This document shows, in pieces, positions 35,138 through 47,900 of a DNA stretch of 64,000 nt; position 1 is the first letter of the stretch, and the number at the start of each line of letters is the position of its first letter. The notes below the pieces were generated by a model, which saw only the letters and a list, made by a program, of their open reading frames with translations, was not told where the DNA came from and did not search any database. Source of the stretch: Polyodon spathula. Its lineage: Eukaryota > Chordata > Actinopteri > Acipenseriformes > Polyodontidae. The translations under genes were made by a program, and so were the position numbers. The stretch is from contig NC_054548.1 of assembly GCF_017654505.1 (NCBI RefSeq), positions 34,237,774-34,301,773 of the forward strand. The letters are read 5' to 3'.

Positions 35138-38100
35138 AAAAAAAAAAAATGGGAAAGAAGAGCAGACAGCGGCAAAGGCAGGAAAAGCAGCAGCAGCTGA
35201 AGAAATGTAAGCTGCTGCAGCCACCGCTGGAGGACCCGGCCAGCCTCTTCCCCTGGTGTTCCTGGTGTGGGAAGGAGGACCATCGTTGGCGGTCCTGCCC
35301 AGACGTGCCACCGGCAAACTGGTGTGGCCGGTGTGAGGAGGACGGCCACAACTGGGCAGGATGCCCCTACAACCAGGCCCAGGAAGAGGTGCAGTGTTCA
35401 CCCCGGGCATCAGGGGCCACCCCACTACCTCCAGCACCACCACCTTCACCACCGTCCCAGGAGATCTGGGACTGGTTGATGCACCCTGAGGCAGACCTCG
35501 TCCACGATCTCCCCATAGTTATCAACACGCTGTGGCGTCGAGATGGGGAGAGGTGGGAACAGTGGGAGGAACAACACCACCCGGCCTCCTTCCCAGAGGT
35601 TGCCCTCATGGTGGTTAATTACCTGGCGGTAGACATGGGAGATGCCCCGGTCACTCCAATAAAGAGGGGTGAGCCGCCTTCCCGAGAGCCAGAGAGGGGT
35701 GAGGAGCTGCCGTCGCTCCCAGAGCCAGAGAGGGGTGAGGAGCTGCCGTCGCTCCCAGAGCCAGAGAGGGGTGAGGAGCTGCCGTCGTCCCCAGAGCCAG
35801 AGAGGGAGGAGGAGCCGCCGTCGCTCCCAGAGCCAGAGAGGGAGGAGGAGCTGCCGTCGCTCCCAGAGCCAGAGAGGGGTGAGGAGCCGCCGTCGCTCCC
35901 AGAGCCAGAGAGGGGTGAGGAGCCGCCGTCGCTCCCAGAGCCAGAGAGGGAGGAGGAGCCGCCGTCGCTCCCAGAGCCAGAGAGGGAGGAGGATCTGCCG
36001 TCGCTCCCAGAGCCAGAGAGGGAGGAGGATCCGCCGTCGCTCCCAGAGCCAGAGAGGGAGGAGGATCCGCCGTCGCTCCCAGAGCCAGAGAGGGAGGAGG
36101 ATCCGCCGTCGCTCCCAGAGCCAGAGAGGGAGGAGGATCCGCCGTCGCTCCCAGAGCCAGAGAGGGAGGAGGATCCGCCGTCGCTCCCAGAGCCAGAGAG
36201 GGAGGAGGATCCTGCCGTCGCTCCCAGAGCCAGAGAGGGAGGAGGAGCCTCCGTCGCTCCCAGAGCCAGAGAGGGAGGAGGAGCCTCCGTCGCTCCCAGA
36301 GCCAGAGAGGGAGGAGGAGCTGCCGTCGCTCCCAGAGCCAGAGAGGGAGGAGGAGCCGCCGTCGCTCCCAGAGCCAGAGAGGGAGGAGGATCCGCCGTCG
36401 CTCCCAGAGCCCGAGAGGGAGGAGGATCCCGCCTCCGCCAGAGAGGGAGGAGGATCCGCCGTCGCTCCCAGAGCCAGAGAGGGAGGAGGATCCGCCGTCG
36501 CTCCCAGAGCCAGAGAGGGAGGAGGATCCGCCGTCGCTCCCAGAGCCAGAGAGGGAGGAGGATCCGCCGTCGCTCCCAGAGCCAGAGAGGGAGGAGGAGC
36601 CGCCGTCGCTCCCAGAGCCAGAGAGGGAGGAGGAGCCGCCGTCGCTCCCAGAGCCAGAGAGGGAGGAGGAGCCGCCGTCGCTCCCAGAGCCAGAGAGGGG
36701 TGAGGAGCCGCCGCCGTCGCTCCCAGAGCCAGAGAGGGAGGAGGAGCCTCCGTCGCTCCCAGAGCCAGAATGAAAACGGAACCACTGTCATCCGTCATAG
36801 GTTTATCTATCACCTCCACCAGATCCCGTTCAGTTCTGGGTTTCCAGTAGAAAAATATTGAGGTCATTCTTTTCAGATAGGAGCAGGTCACATATCAGAA
36901 CTGACATTAGTGACCTTTTGCTGTGCTCAGTAATTAAAATCTACTCTACGGCATTGGGACCCGCTTGGATCTTTTGGGGGTTTCCTGCCTCGTCCAGAAT
37001 AAAATATTTTCTTATACTCAAATTTCTGTGTTGTGGGGTTTGTCCTGAACTACTGAAATTAAGTTTACAAACTAAAGTTAGGGAATAGAGACAGCCCCCA
37101 CACATTTCATCATCTCAATGTAACCTATCAAAAACATAAATACCCATGTAACTCACCCATCTCTTGCATTTGATTCATTTGCATCCCTCTACCTCCCCCA
37201 TCTCCACCCCAGCTTCTTATGTGCAATCAGTTATGGAGGTCTCCTGCCTTGCCCAGGCTGCCAGGTGGTGGACCCTCAAACCAAGCAGGTTTGATGCCAA
37301 ATTGTTTCTTCCATACATTGCATAATCATTAATAAAATGTTTCCTTAAATTCAGATTTCTGTGTTGTGGGGTTTGTCCTGATGTACTGAACTTGAATTAT
37401 TTCAGCGTTCCTAAGGTGTGAAACAAGTGTGCATTTTCTCTTGCCTTTATTGAGCGTTTATTTCCCTGTTGGCAGAAACCTGAAAACACTTTCCTCTGAT
37501 CTATATACATTATAATATTAATTCTGACCCATCAATATTCATATCTGAGCCACAAATACTACTAATATCTAAGCTATGAATAGTATACATTATAGATCTG
37601 TCAAATTGCCTTGACCTATTGGTTATTTATTATGGTGTTCTGTTTGTAGGTGGTAATTGCTGATGAGCATAGCTATAGTAGTTCAGCACATGTGACAAAC
37701 AAATAATTTTAACCTTGTGTATGACAGGACCAGGTGGACACGCTGACATTTCAGAACTGCACTCTGAGAGACAGAGCTAGGCGGTTTGAGGAGGCACTAC
37801 GAAGAAGCACAGATGAGCATATTGAGGTATGACCAAGTGATTGTGGTAGTCAACTTAATGTTTCATTAAAAGAAACATGTTACACAAAAGATAAAGTTGA
37901 GTAAAAGAATTGCTGAAAACATCTTCCATCTTCCTGGTTTGTTCCTCCTCAGGAGCTTGTCTGTAAAGCTCTCTCTTGCTGCTACAGTAATTCAGTGTGC
38001 TGTTCTAAATGACATATTTAGTCTATATTATGGCTGATAAAAAATGTAGGTGGTACTGCAAATATCCTGTATTACAATAATGCCTCCTACATCAACTGCC

Positions 38101-41100
38101 CTACTACCAACGTTGATTAACAGTTTTAGTGCACCATCTAATCTGAAGCTGATAAATTAGATGTCTTCTATTTGTAAGTCAGGTAGACATCATAGTGCAA
38201 TCCATAATGCAAAACTGTGCTTGTAGGTCCCATTTTATTTATTCAATTTAAACTGACACAGTTAAGAAGCAGTTCCGTGCATGTACGACAACTTGCTCTG
38301 GGTAATAAATCAGTGAATTTCTTTCAGAATGTATAATGAGAATATTGTCCACTACATAACAGATTGCTGCTGTTACCTGCTTCAAATTAAAAAATATACC
38401 TGATCACAGTACACTTCTAGCATATTGATTATTGTCTTTCAATGGTAACTTTCTAGATTTCATCTGTGCTCCAAGGGCAGTCCAGTCCCTTTGGCTGCTC
38501 TCCAAACAAAGGATTGACATATATAATATATGAAAGCTCTTCACTGGGGTGTTTTTTTTTTTTTTTTAGGTAAAATATGTGGGAAAATGATCTTCTGTGC
38601 CACAGACTGTAGCAGATAGTTAATCATACCAGTATTGCAAATAGCAAATAGTATAATACAGTGGAGGATCAGTGGTAGTATTATTATTTGATCCTTTTGC
38701 AACCACTTCATCACACACTGATCAAAAAGCTGTGATCATTGTGAGTAGGAAAGTACTGGATATTGTATTCCACAATTCACATAAGTTAATCTTTACCCTG
38801 TCTCACAGAGCACATAAGCATGATTCACATGGGATTAAAAATCAGGGGTCCAAAAGCAAAGAACATCTAGTAACATCCCAGATGTGGATTAGTTTTCATC
38901 AAGGAAAGTCAGTAAATTCTAATTGAAATGCGATGTTGTGGCCAGAGAAGGGACTTTTGTGCATGATTTTTAAACAGTGAACTGGATGTAAATAACTCAT
39001 TTCATTATACCTTATTTTCCAAAGGATAGAATAACCATTTTGTCCTTTGAGTGATATGTATTTACATTTTTATGTCAGCAATTTATGTTTTGTATTTTCA
39101 CCTGTTCCCGATTTGGTTATGCCCAATATTTGTGTTTTACTGAACTCTAGAATCTTAGGACAGATCATACCAATATTAAAATTATATTATGGTTTATTGT
39201 AAAGGCTGGGATTTCTTTGAGATGAATATCATGGAAATGCTTCTATCATGACATAATACTGACATGGTCGATTCGCACGGGAGTACAAATACACAGGATC
39301 AGTTGAGTTTTAAATTTTACAGAAGGTCAAGATATGCTGTAAAGAAATGAGAGTACCTCTGAGAATTATCTGGGATAAAAAGAAATTAATGGTGTGCATG
39401 GGACTAAATTTCACGATGTCGGTAAAAATTCAGAATTCACCAGTTTATGTGGTGATTTGGAATCTTGTGCGAATCGGGCAATAGGGGCCTCAAAATCTCA
39501 CACTACATTAAATATCTGCTTAGAAAAATCCAGCTCTCTGATTGGTTACCTCCGTTCTATCAACTATATTTCAACAGGCATACCACCTATGATTTATATT
39601 CCTCTGCCCCTTACCTGTCGTAATTCTATAACATTTAATATCTGTAAGTAACTGCTAATTTAAAAAAAAATGTCAGACCCAGAATCAAATTGATAATTTT
39701 AATGGAAAAAATGGTATGAAGATTAATTTCCTGAACTTCACAAAGTACCCAAAATTCAAATTTCTAAAGGCAAAATTCTCTCCAAGAAAAAGGTGGACCT
39801 CTAAAACCCCTTTCACACTGACACTCCTACCCGGGTCCAGTTAACCCAGGTCCCAGTGACCCATGTTAGGATGTGGGTCGACACTCTTTGACCCAGGTTG
39901 AGCGAGATAAAATGCCTGATGGCCGTTCGTGAGCCGCCGCAATAACAAACAGCCATGCCTGCGTGAAGGTTCACTTCCGCAAGGAAATTTTCTGTTTATT
40001 CTGTTTAGCCATTTTTTTGTTGATTGAGACACAGCATGAATCAGATTGCAGCAGGGATGTAGGAACATTTGCTCCAATTAAAAATGTTGCTGACAGTTCA
40101 ATCGAGAGAAGCCTGGATAGAAACGTCAGTAACAAGTTGTTTCCAGGGCATTGGTACCGCATTATGTACTTGCATCTGTCATCCAGGCCAACCTTGCTTT
40201 ATCAAAAGCAATGTGAAATCACGTACACTGATGACACCGGGTCCTGCCTGGGTAGGTTCTGAACCACATAGATCATGCCAGTGATAAAGGGCATTATATT
40301 TCATTCACTTTCTAATAACAAATTGAACAGTCTCCTCAGGGAATGTTATCCTGGTTCCATAAGGAGTAGAGATGGAGAGCTGTACAGCATATCTAGCTTT
40401 ATGCAAGCTGGTATCAATCGCTTTTTGAATGACCCACCATACAGCAGAAAAGTGAATTTAGTGACTTTATGCTAACAGTAATTAAAAAGGAGACAAAGTG
40501 GAAAAAATAAAACAACACACTATCCCCCAATAACACCAGCAGCTAAAAAATGTGAAGCACAAAGAGCATTCTCACACTGACACTGTTGTTTCCACCTGTA
40601 GCAGTAACCCTTACGGCAGTACAACAGTCAATACAGTTCATTCAGAGCATGTTTGTTCAGACTGGTACTAGTGTCTTGTGCATAGTATATTTACTGTTGT
40701 AAAGATTTTTGTTTTTTATTTGTTGTGTTAATTTAAAAAGTAAATACATGTAATAACACAGTGTAACAATATTTTCAATATGTTCCTGGGCAGTAAATGT
40801 TATTTCCTAATTGCTTATGCCTCAAAAGTATAGAAAATGGCTATTATTCCCCACAGACTTTGCTTTTGTGACCAGGACAGTGATATTTTGAAATTTACCT
40901 ATTTTCCAGAACATTCCAGATAGATTCAGTGCTGAGTAAACTTGGAGTAACTTCTAGAACTTTCTAGAACTTTCCAGTAATATAAATAGTAGTATAAATA
41001 CAGGGGCCTTAAGCCCACCAGTTCAGTTTAGTTCCAGCTGCCTAAGTGGATACATATCTGCATTTTTCTGAGATGGCATCAAGAGGCTGCAATGGTGGCA

Positions 41101-43393
41101 TTCCTGATGGGTCTCCAAGGCGGTTTTACCAAGTTTCCCTGCTATCTTTGCTTTTGGGACAGCAGGGACACCAAGGCGCACTACCACAGGCGGGACTGGC
41201 CACAGCGGACCGAGTTCTCTGTGGGGAGGAACAACGTCAAGTGGGAGCCACTGGTGGACCCCCGGAAGGTGCTGATGCCACCACTGCACATCAAATTGGG
41301 CCTTATGAAACAATTTGTCAGAGCTCTAGATAAGGAGTCGGCAGCCTTCAAGACTTCTTCCCTAAGCTGTCTGAGGCAAAGGTCAAAGCCGGTGTCTTTG
41401 TCGGACCACAGATAAAGAAGATCCTGGAGTGCAATGAATTCCCCAAGAAGCTCACTAGTAAGGAGAAAGCGGCTTGGAACAGCTTTGTCGCAGTGGTTCG
41501 GGGCTTCCTGGGCAATCACAAGGCCGAAAACTATGTGGAGCTGGTTGAGACTCTGGTGAAGAACTACAGCACAATGGGCTGTAGGATGTCCCTCAAAGTC
41601 CATATCCTTGATGCTCATCTTGATAAATTCAAGGAGAACATGGGAGCGTACTCGGAGGAGCAAGGCGAGCACTTCCACCAGGATATACTGGACTTTGAAC
41701 GCCGCTACCAAGGACAGTATAACGAGAACATGATGGGAGATTTGGGGGCTGATTCGTGAAAGTGATTTACAGTAAAATCGTAAATCTTGAAAAACTACTC
41801 ACTTCTAAATCTTTTGTAGTCATTTTTGTATTACTTTAGTATAAATACATGTTAATTTGGATTCATATGTTGTTTTTTTCTGACTTTATGTGAACGCAAA
41901 GACACAAATTCGCCCGTTTTCTCATTGGAAATAGTTATATTTCAAAATATCACTGTCCTGGTCACAAAAGCAAAGTTTGTGGGGAATAATAGCCATTTTC
42001 TATACTTTTGAGGCATAAGCAATTAGGAAATAACACTTACTACCCAGGAACAAAAATTGTGTTACATAGTGTAATTTTCTAATAACATTAAGGTCCTCCA
42101 GGGGAAGGGTTGACATGATATAACTGCACACTTAATGTTAAGCCATCCCTTATCATGCCTTAATGCTTCATTAATGTAGAGATAAAAAAAAAATAATAAT
42201 AATTTAAATCCAACCCAAATGTACAGTAATCAAAATGTCCAGGCCAGGAGTGATGAGTTCTCTAGCTCTCTGCTGTCTGACTAGACAGATTGTATTAAAA
42301 CATTCTGAAAGTACATGAATGCTGTGCTTTCTGGCTCCTGTTGAAGGAGGCAACCTGAGTTGTGCATCAAGTAAGCAGCTCCAGGTTTTACAGATTGCTG
42401 CAGGCAAACAGTTTCAGCTTCACTATGTAGATGTTTACCATGTGAATCTTCACATAGCACCGGCAGGGCTGTGGGGCAAATGACCTCTTTGCAGTCTGGT
42501 TTCTGCACAAAGCTGAGCTGCCCTCCTCTTTCCCCTCCTATTCAAAGTGTTGTACAGTTCCCTGCATGCTGTGCTACAGGTGTTGGTGCAGGTTATCTTG
42601 AATCTTTATTTTTGAGATGCATCATCCCTCAACCAATAATCAGCAGAGTTTTACTTATTGTAAGCTCAGTCTGTAAATTCCCCAAAACAAGAACTTATAG
42701 TCAATTAAATCTTTAAGGTACAAGGGTCATATGTGTCCCACAAATACAAATGATGCAAACGTTCTTATTTTTGCAATGAGGTGCACAAAGCTACTGACTG
42801 GATCTGGTCACCCAACTTGTCAGTTTCCTCATGATACTTGAGTCACTCTCAAATGTATTTTAAGAAGAAACCATTTGAACAACCACTCAATTATTTATAT
42901 ACCTTAAGGGGTGAATAGTAAATCTATAGTAAAGCCAATTGTACAGTATGTTTTTTTAACAATTGCACAGTTTCTTTTGTAACTAACAAAGGTGTATAAA
43001 ATCAGGAGAAACTAGAGCATTAATTAAAGTGAACACAAAGCTACATCTACCCCCTTCCATCGAGCTTCCTGTTGGATTTCAACCAATAATACCCCCATAA
43101 TCACAGCAATGAAACAGATCTCTCATTGTGGAACAGAGCCCAGGTCACTGCATGCTGCTGCACCTGTACCATTAGTGGTAAATTGTCTGTCGTTACCTTT
43201 TCTATAGGGATATTACCCACCCAAAAGCCATAGGTGTCTAGATCACCAAATCCTCTACCTGCCTGCAAAGGCAGATTCAATTATATCAAGTTGTTAGTTA
43301 TCAGAGTAATTGTGTACCAGAAAAGTGTTACAGAGAAAAACGAGAAGCCTGACAAGCCTTGACATGGTAGGACTGTTCCCTTGAACTGTACCA

Positions 43394-43424
<31 letters not shown>

Positions 43425-44864
43425 GATATTTATATATATATATATCTATATATATATATATATATATATATAGCTAATAAAACGTGTGTGTAACTATTCT
43501 TCCATCACTTTCTAGGAGGCCCTGGCCCCCTATCAACATATAGAAGAAGATATGAAGAGTCTGAAGCAAATTCTAGAGATGAAGAATCAGCAAATTCATG
43601 AGCAGGAAAAGAAGATTATGGAGTTTGAAAGATTGGTGAGTATATGGAGGCATTGTATTAGGTTCAGATCAACTCAGGAACAAATTTTAAGTAAAGATTT
43701 TCCAATGTATTCATGAGCAGAATTATCAGATCCTTAAATACAAGGCATATATCCTGTAAGTGATCACTTCATTTTCTTGAATTGTATTTGAAACATGATT
43801 CCTCATGTAAGCTGTAAATGTGTACATCTTATGTGAGAAATCGATAGTACAGTGCAGTGTTTTATTTTCTTCAAGTTTAAAATCAATAACACTATGTAAC
43901 ACAATTTTTGTTCCTGGGTTGTAAGTGTTATTTCTTAATTGCTTATGCCTCAAAAGTATAGAAAATGGCTATTATTCCCCACAAACTTTGCTTTTGTGAC
44001 CAGGACAGTGATATTTCAAAATATCACTATTTCCAATGGGAAAACGGGCAAATGTGTGTCTTTTCGTTCACATAAAGTCAGAAAAAAACAACATATGAAT
44101 CCAAATTAACATGTATTTATACTAAAGTAATACAAAAATGACTACAAAAGATTTAGAAGTGAGTAGTTTTTCAAGATTTGCAATTATACTGTAAGCAATT
44201 AGGAAATAACACTTACTACCCAGGAACAAGAAAATAATAATAATTTGTTACACGGTGTAATCCATCTGTTAACCTAATGTTTTTTGTAAAATGTTGTACA
44301 GTGTTGCTTGTTTTATACTTCTGTATCTGGTAGTGCTGGGACAAACACAGGATTTTCATGTTCGGATATTCACTTATAATTTAATATTCGTTAAGTAATA
44401 AAATCCATTATATTGCTCAGAACGCAGGCATAGCATAGCAGCAGGGGCAGGGGGACGTGGCCCGTGTGTGTGTGTGCCTTTATTTTACAGCACGACGTTA
44501 CGTTATGTAACATGTTAAAGTAAAGAAATAACCCAGGAGTAAAGAATACATTGTGTAGGCTGTACTTTACCCCAGTGACTTAACTACAACACAAAGGATG
44601 CCAAACAGCAGGTCAAGTTAAACTGTGTTTTGGTTATTCCCGAAAAAATAGTACATAAAGTTGAGACCACATTTTATTTATTTTTTTTGAAATGTAACTT
44701 TAACACTTGAAATAAAACAAACATGGAAATGACACTGTAAAACAAAGGGTTAAAAAACTCACCTTTTGCTTCTGTTTATTACATTTCACATTACAGAAAG
44801 TTGCAATTAATGTAAGATTATATTATATAATATATATATATAATATATATATTATATATAATTG

Positions 44865-44939
<75 letters not shown>

Positions 44940-47900
44940 GGCTTGCAAAAGTTTTCAGACCCCTGACCAATTCTCTCATATTACTGAATTACAAATGGTA
45001 CATTGAAATTTAGTTATGTTCGATATTTTATTTTAAAACACTTAAACTCAAAATCAATTATTGTAAGGTGACATTGGTTTTATGTTGGGGAAATATTTTT
45101 AAGAAAAATAAAAAACTGAAATATCTTGCTTGCATAAGTATTCAACCCCCACAAAATAATATTTAGTAGACCCACCATTCGCTGCAAAACAGCTGGCCCA
45201 TTCTTCTTGGCATATTTGCTCCAGGTTGTTCAGGTTGGTTGGACGACGCTTATGGACTGCAATTTTCAAATAGTGCCACAGATTCTCAATGGGATTGAGA
45301 TCAGGACTTTGACTGGGCCACTGTAGGACATTCACCTTTTTGTTCTTGAGCCACTCCAATGTTGCTTTGGCCTTGTGCTTGGGATCATTGTCCTGCTGAA
45401 AGGTGAATTTCCTCCCAAGCTTCAGTTTTTTTAGCAGACTGAAGCAGATTCTCTTGCAGTATTTTCCTGTATTTTGCTCCATCCATTCTTCCTTCAATTG
45501 TAACAAGATGCCCAGTCCCTGCTGATGAGAAGCATCCCCACAGCATGATGCTGCCACCACCATACTTCACTGTAGGGATGGTGTGTCTTGAGGCATGGGC
45601 AGTGTTAGGTTTGCGCCACACATAGGGCTTTGAGTTTTGGCCAAAAAGCTCTATCTTGGTCTCATCTGACCACAAAACCTTTTCCCACATCACAGTTGGG
45701 TCACTCTCATGCTTTCTGGCAAACTCCAGACGCGCTTTCAGATGGTACGTTTTGAGTAACAGCTTCTTTCTTGCCACCCTCCCATACAGGCCAGTGTTAT
45801 GCAGAGCTCTTGATATGGTTGACTGGTGCACCATTACTCCACTCCCAGCCATTGAACTCTGTAGCTCCTTCAAAGTGATTGTTGGCCTCTCTGTGGCTTC
45901 TCTCACAAGTCTCCTTCTTGATTGAGCGCTGAGTTTTGAGGGACTGCTTTTTCTTGGCAGTGCCTGGGTGGTGTGATGCAGCTTCCACTTCCTGATTATT
46001 GATCCAACTGTGCTCATTGGGATATCCAAACACTTGAATATTATTTTCCTTAATCTATGCATTTTTATCACTTTATCTCTAACTTCTGTAGAATGCTCTT
46101 TGGTCTTCATTTTCCTTCAGATTCACAGCCTTACCAATGATCCTTCAGCAGTGGGGTTTTTATCTAGAAAATGTAACAACAACTTTAATGGTTCACAGGT
46201 GGAGGCCAATGGTAAGGTAATTGTGTCCTCGTTGGGTCTGAAAACTTTTGCAAGCCACTGTGTGTGTGTGTATGTGTATGTATATATATATATATATTCT
46301 TTCATCGGTGCTAACTGGGAGCTTCCACAGCACAGGGGTTGAATATTTCCCAACATAAACCAATGCCACCTTACAATAATTGATTCTGAGTTTCAGTGTT
46401 TAAAAATAAAATAGCAAACAGAACGAAATTTCAGTGTACCATTTGTAATTTGGTAATATGAGAGAATTGATCAGGGGTCTGAATACTTTTGCAAGCCACT
46501 GTATGTATATATATATATATATCACTACACAACATTTCCAGCAAGCTGGGCACTGTTTAAGCAAGCCAGATGACTATGCTTGCGCGCACATAATCTGGTT
46601 TGTTTACTATTTGCTGTCTAAAACTTTTACATAGAGGCTTGAGCTGCTGTGTTGATTCTGTCTGTGTTTTTATCACACAGATCTCTTTTTCATTTTCTAT
46701 TTTTTAAACTGTCACACAACTTCTGGTGAAGCGATAAATAAGTGCAAGGTATTTTTATCATTTCTAGCGAATACGAACATCTGATTTTTGTATCCGAACA
46801 CGTCAAAAAAATATTCATTCGAATATTTGGATATTTGTCCCAGCACTAATATACAGTGCCATGAAAAAGTATTTGCCCCCTGTCTGATTTTCTGCATTTT
46901 TGCACATTTTTCACATTAGCTGCTAAAGGTGGTGTAACCAGTCTAAGGAGCGATTACTTTTTCACACAGGTGCATTGGGTGTTGCATAACTTTCTTTAAT
47001 AGATAAATGAAATAAGTATCAAAAGTCTGTGTTATTTGTTCACTCAGGGTCCCTTTTATCAAATATTAGATTTTGGTTGAAAATCTGTTAACATTCGGTG
47101 TCAGAAATATGCAAAAATGCAGAAAATCAGACAGGGGGCAAATACTTTTTCACGGTACTATATGGCAAACATGTATTTTGTCTGGATTTCCACCCCTGCA
47201 ACGATTGTTCACTTTTTTATTTTCCTTGCCTATTATTTTAACAGGCTGAGAAAAATGTTGTATTACAAGAAAGAGTTCAAGTGCTTCAACAGCAAAATGA
47301 AGACCTCAAAGTCAGAATTGATAGAAATGCCGCCATGTCAAGGTTTGCTGTTCTGTTTTTTTTTCCCATTTAGTATTAAAGCAAGTTTTTAGAACACTCC
47401 CCCCATAGTTTGGAGATGTTTCACCATAAGGTCATATGGTTATTAATGTAGGTTTTTGTATCTTAATTTCACATTAATAAATTCCAGAGCAAAAATGTTT
47501 CTTTGGCAGCTAGCCTTATAAAAGTGTGTCATAGGAGAAGCACAACAAAGTGTAATAAATAACAGTGAAAGCATAGTAAAGCGTAGATAAGAATTGTAAA
47601 GCACAGAGAGGTATGGTAAAGCAAATTAATTTTTTTTTAAAAAAATGCCAAATCATGGTAAATCCACAGTATAACTGCAAAATTACCACAAATGATTTAC
47701 AAAATAGGGGGTGGGAATTGTATTGCCCATTTTCGCTAAAACAGACCCCTTAACTCCTAAATATATTGGCATGTCTGAATAGATCATTATCTCCTCTATA
47801 AAGATAGGCAAAAGATTTAAAATGAGCAAGACATCTCACAGGTAAAACGGTACCCCAAAATGTTCTCAGATTTCTTGGAAAGCAATGCAACTGGGGGTGG

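Larger units (their letters stand above)
40756..42073 (+). mobile_element. DNA-transposon-like element with heat-shock-type promoter
   Basis: The outer ends (acacagtgtaac at the left, gttacatagtgt at the right) and about 130 bp inward are inverted repeats, including gttcctggg, aattgcttatgcctcaaaag, ctattattccccaca and gaccaggacagtgatatttt. Between them are two heat-shock-element arrays, two TATA boxes and a 690-bp decayed open reading frame of a widespread transposase-like family. The three MITEs at 22112, 28683 and 43889 share the ends and the last part of the coding region. The element is an internal-deletion derivative, since only the C-terminal half of the protein is present. The superfamily is not one I can name. 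Confidence 0.75.
44331..46848. mobile_element. hAT-type non-autonomous element filled with Tc1 copies
   Basis: The left end tagtgctgggacaaa (44331-44345) is exactly complementary to the right end tttgtcccagcacta (46834-46848), and both are followed inward by tattcg/cgaata motifs, a hAT-like end. Inside lie Tc1 transposon C, an inverted Tc1 fragment and microsatellites. No 8-bp target duplication was found, perhaps because another element sits directly at the right border. Confidence 0.65.

Noticed and set aside
35685..36770. CRISPR-like regular repeat
   Set aside because: The 36-bp units are directly adjacent with no unique spacers, and the sequence is a vertebrate nuclear region.
35446..36891. 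481- and 390-residue open frames on the minus strand
   Set aside because: They are read-through of the 36-bp minisatellite, which has no stop in any frame. No start context, domain or splicing supports a gene.
39790..40260. A DNA transposon with cctttcacactgacac-type ends
   Set aside because: The two presumed ends are only weakly complementary and no target duplication was found.
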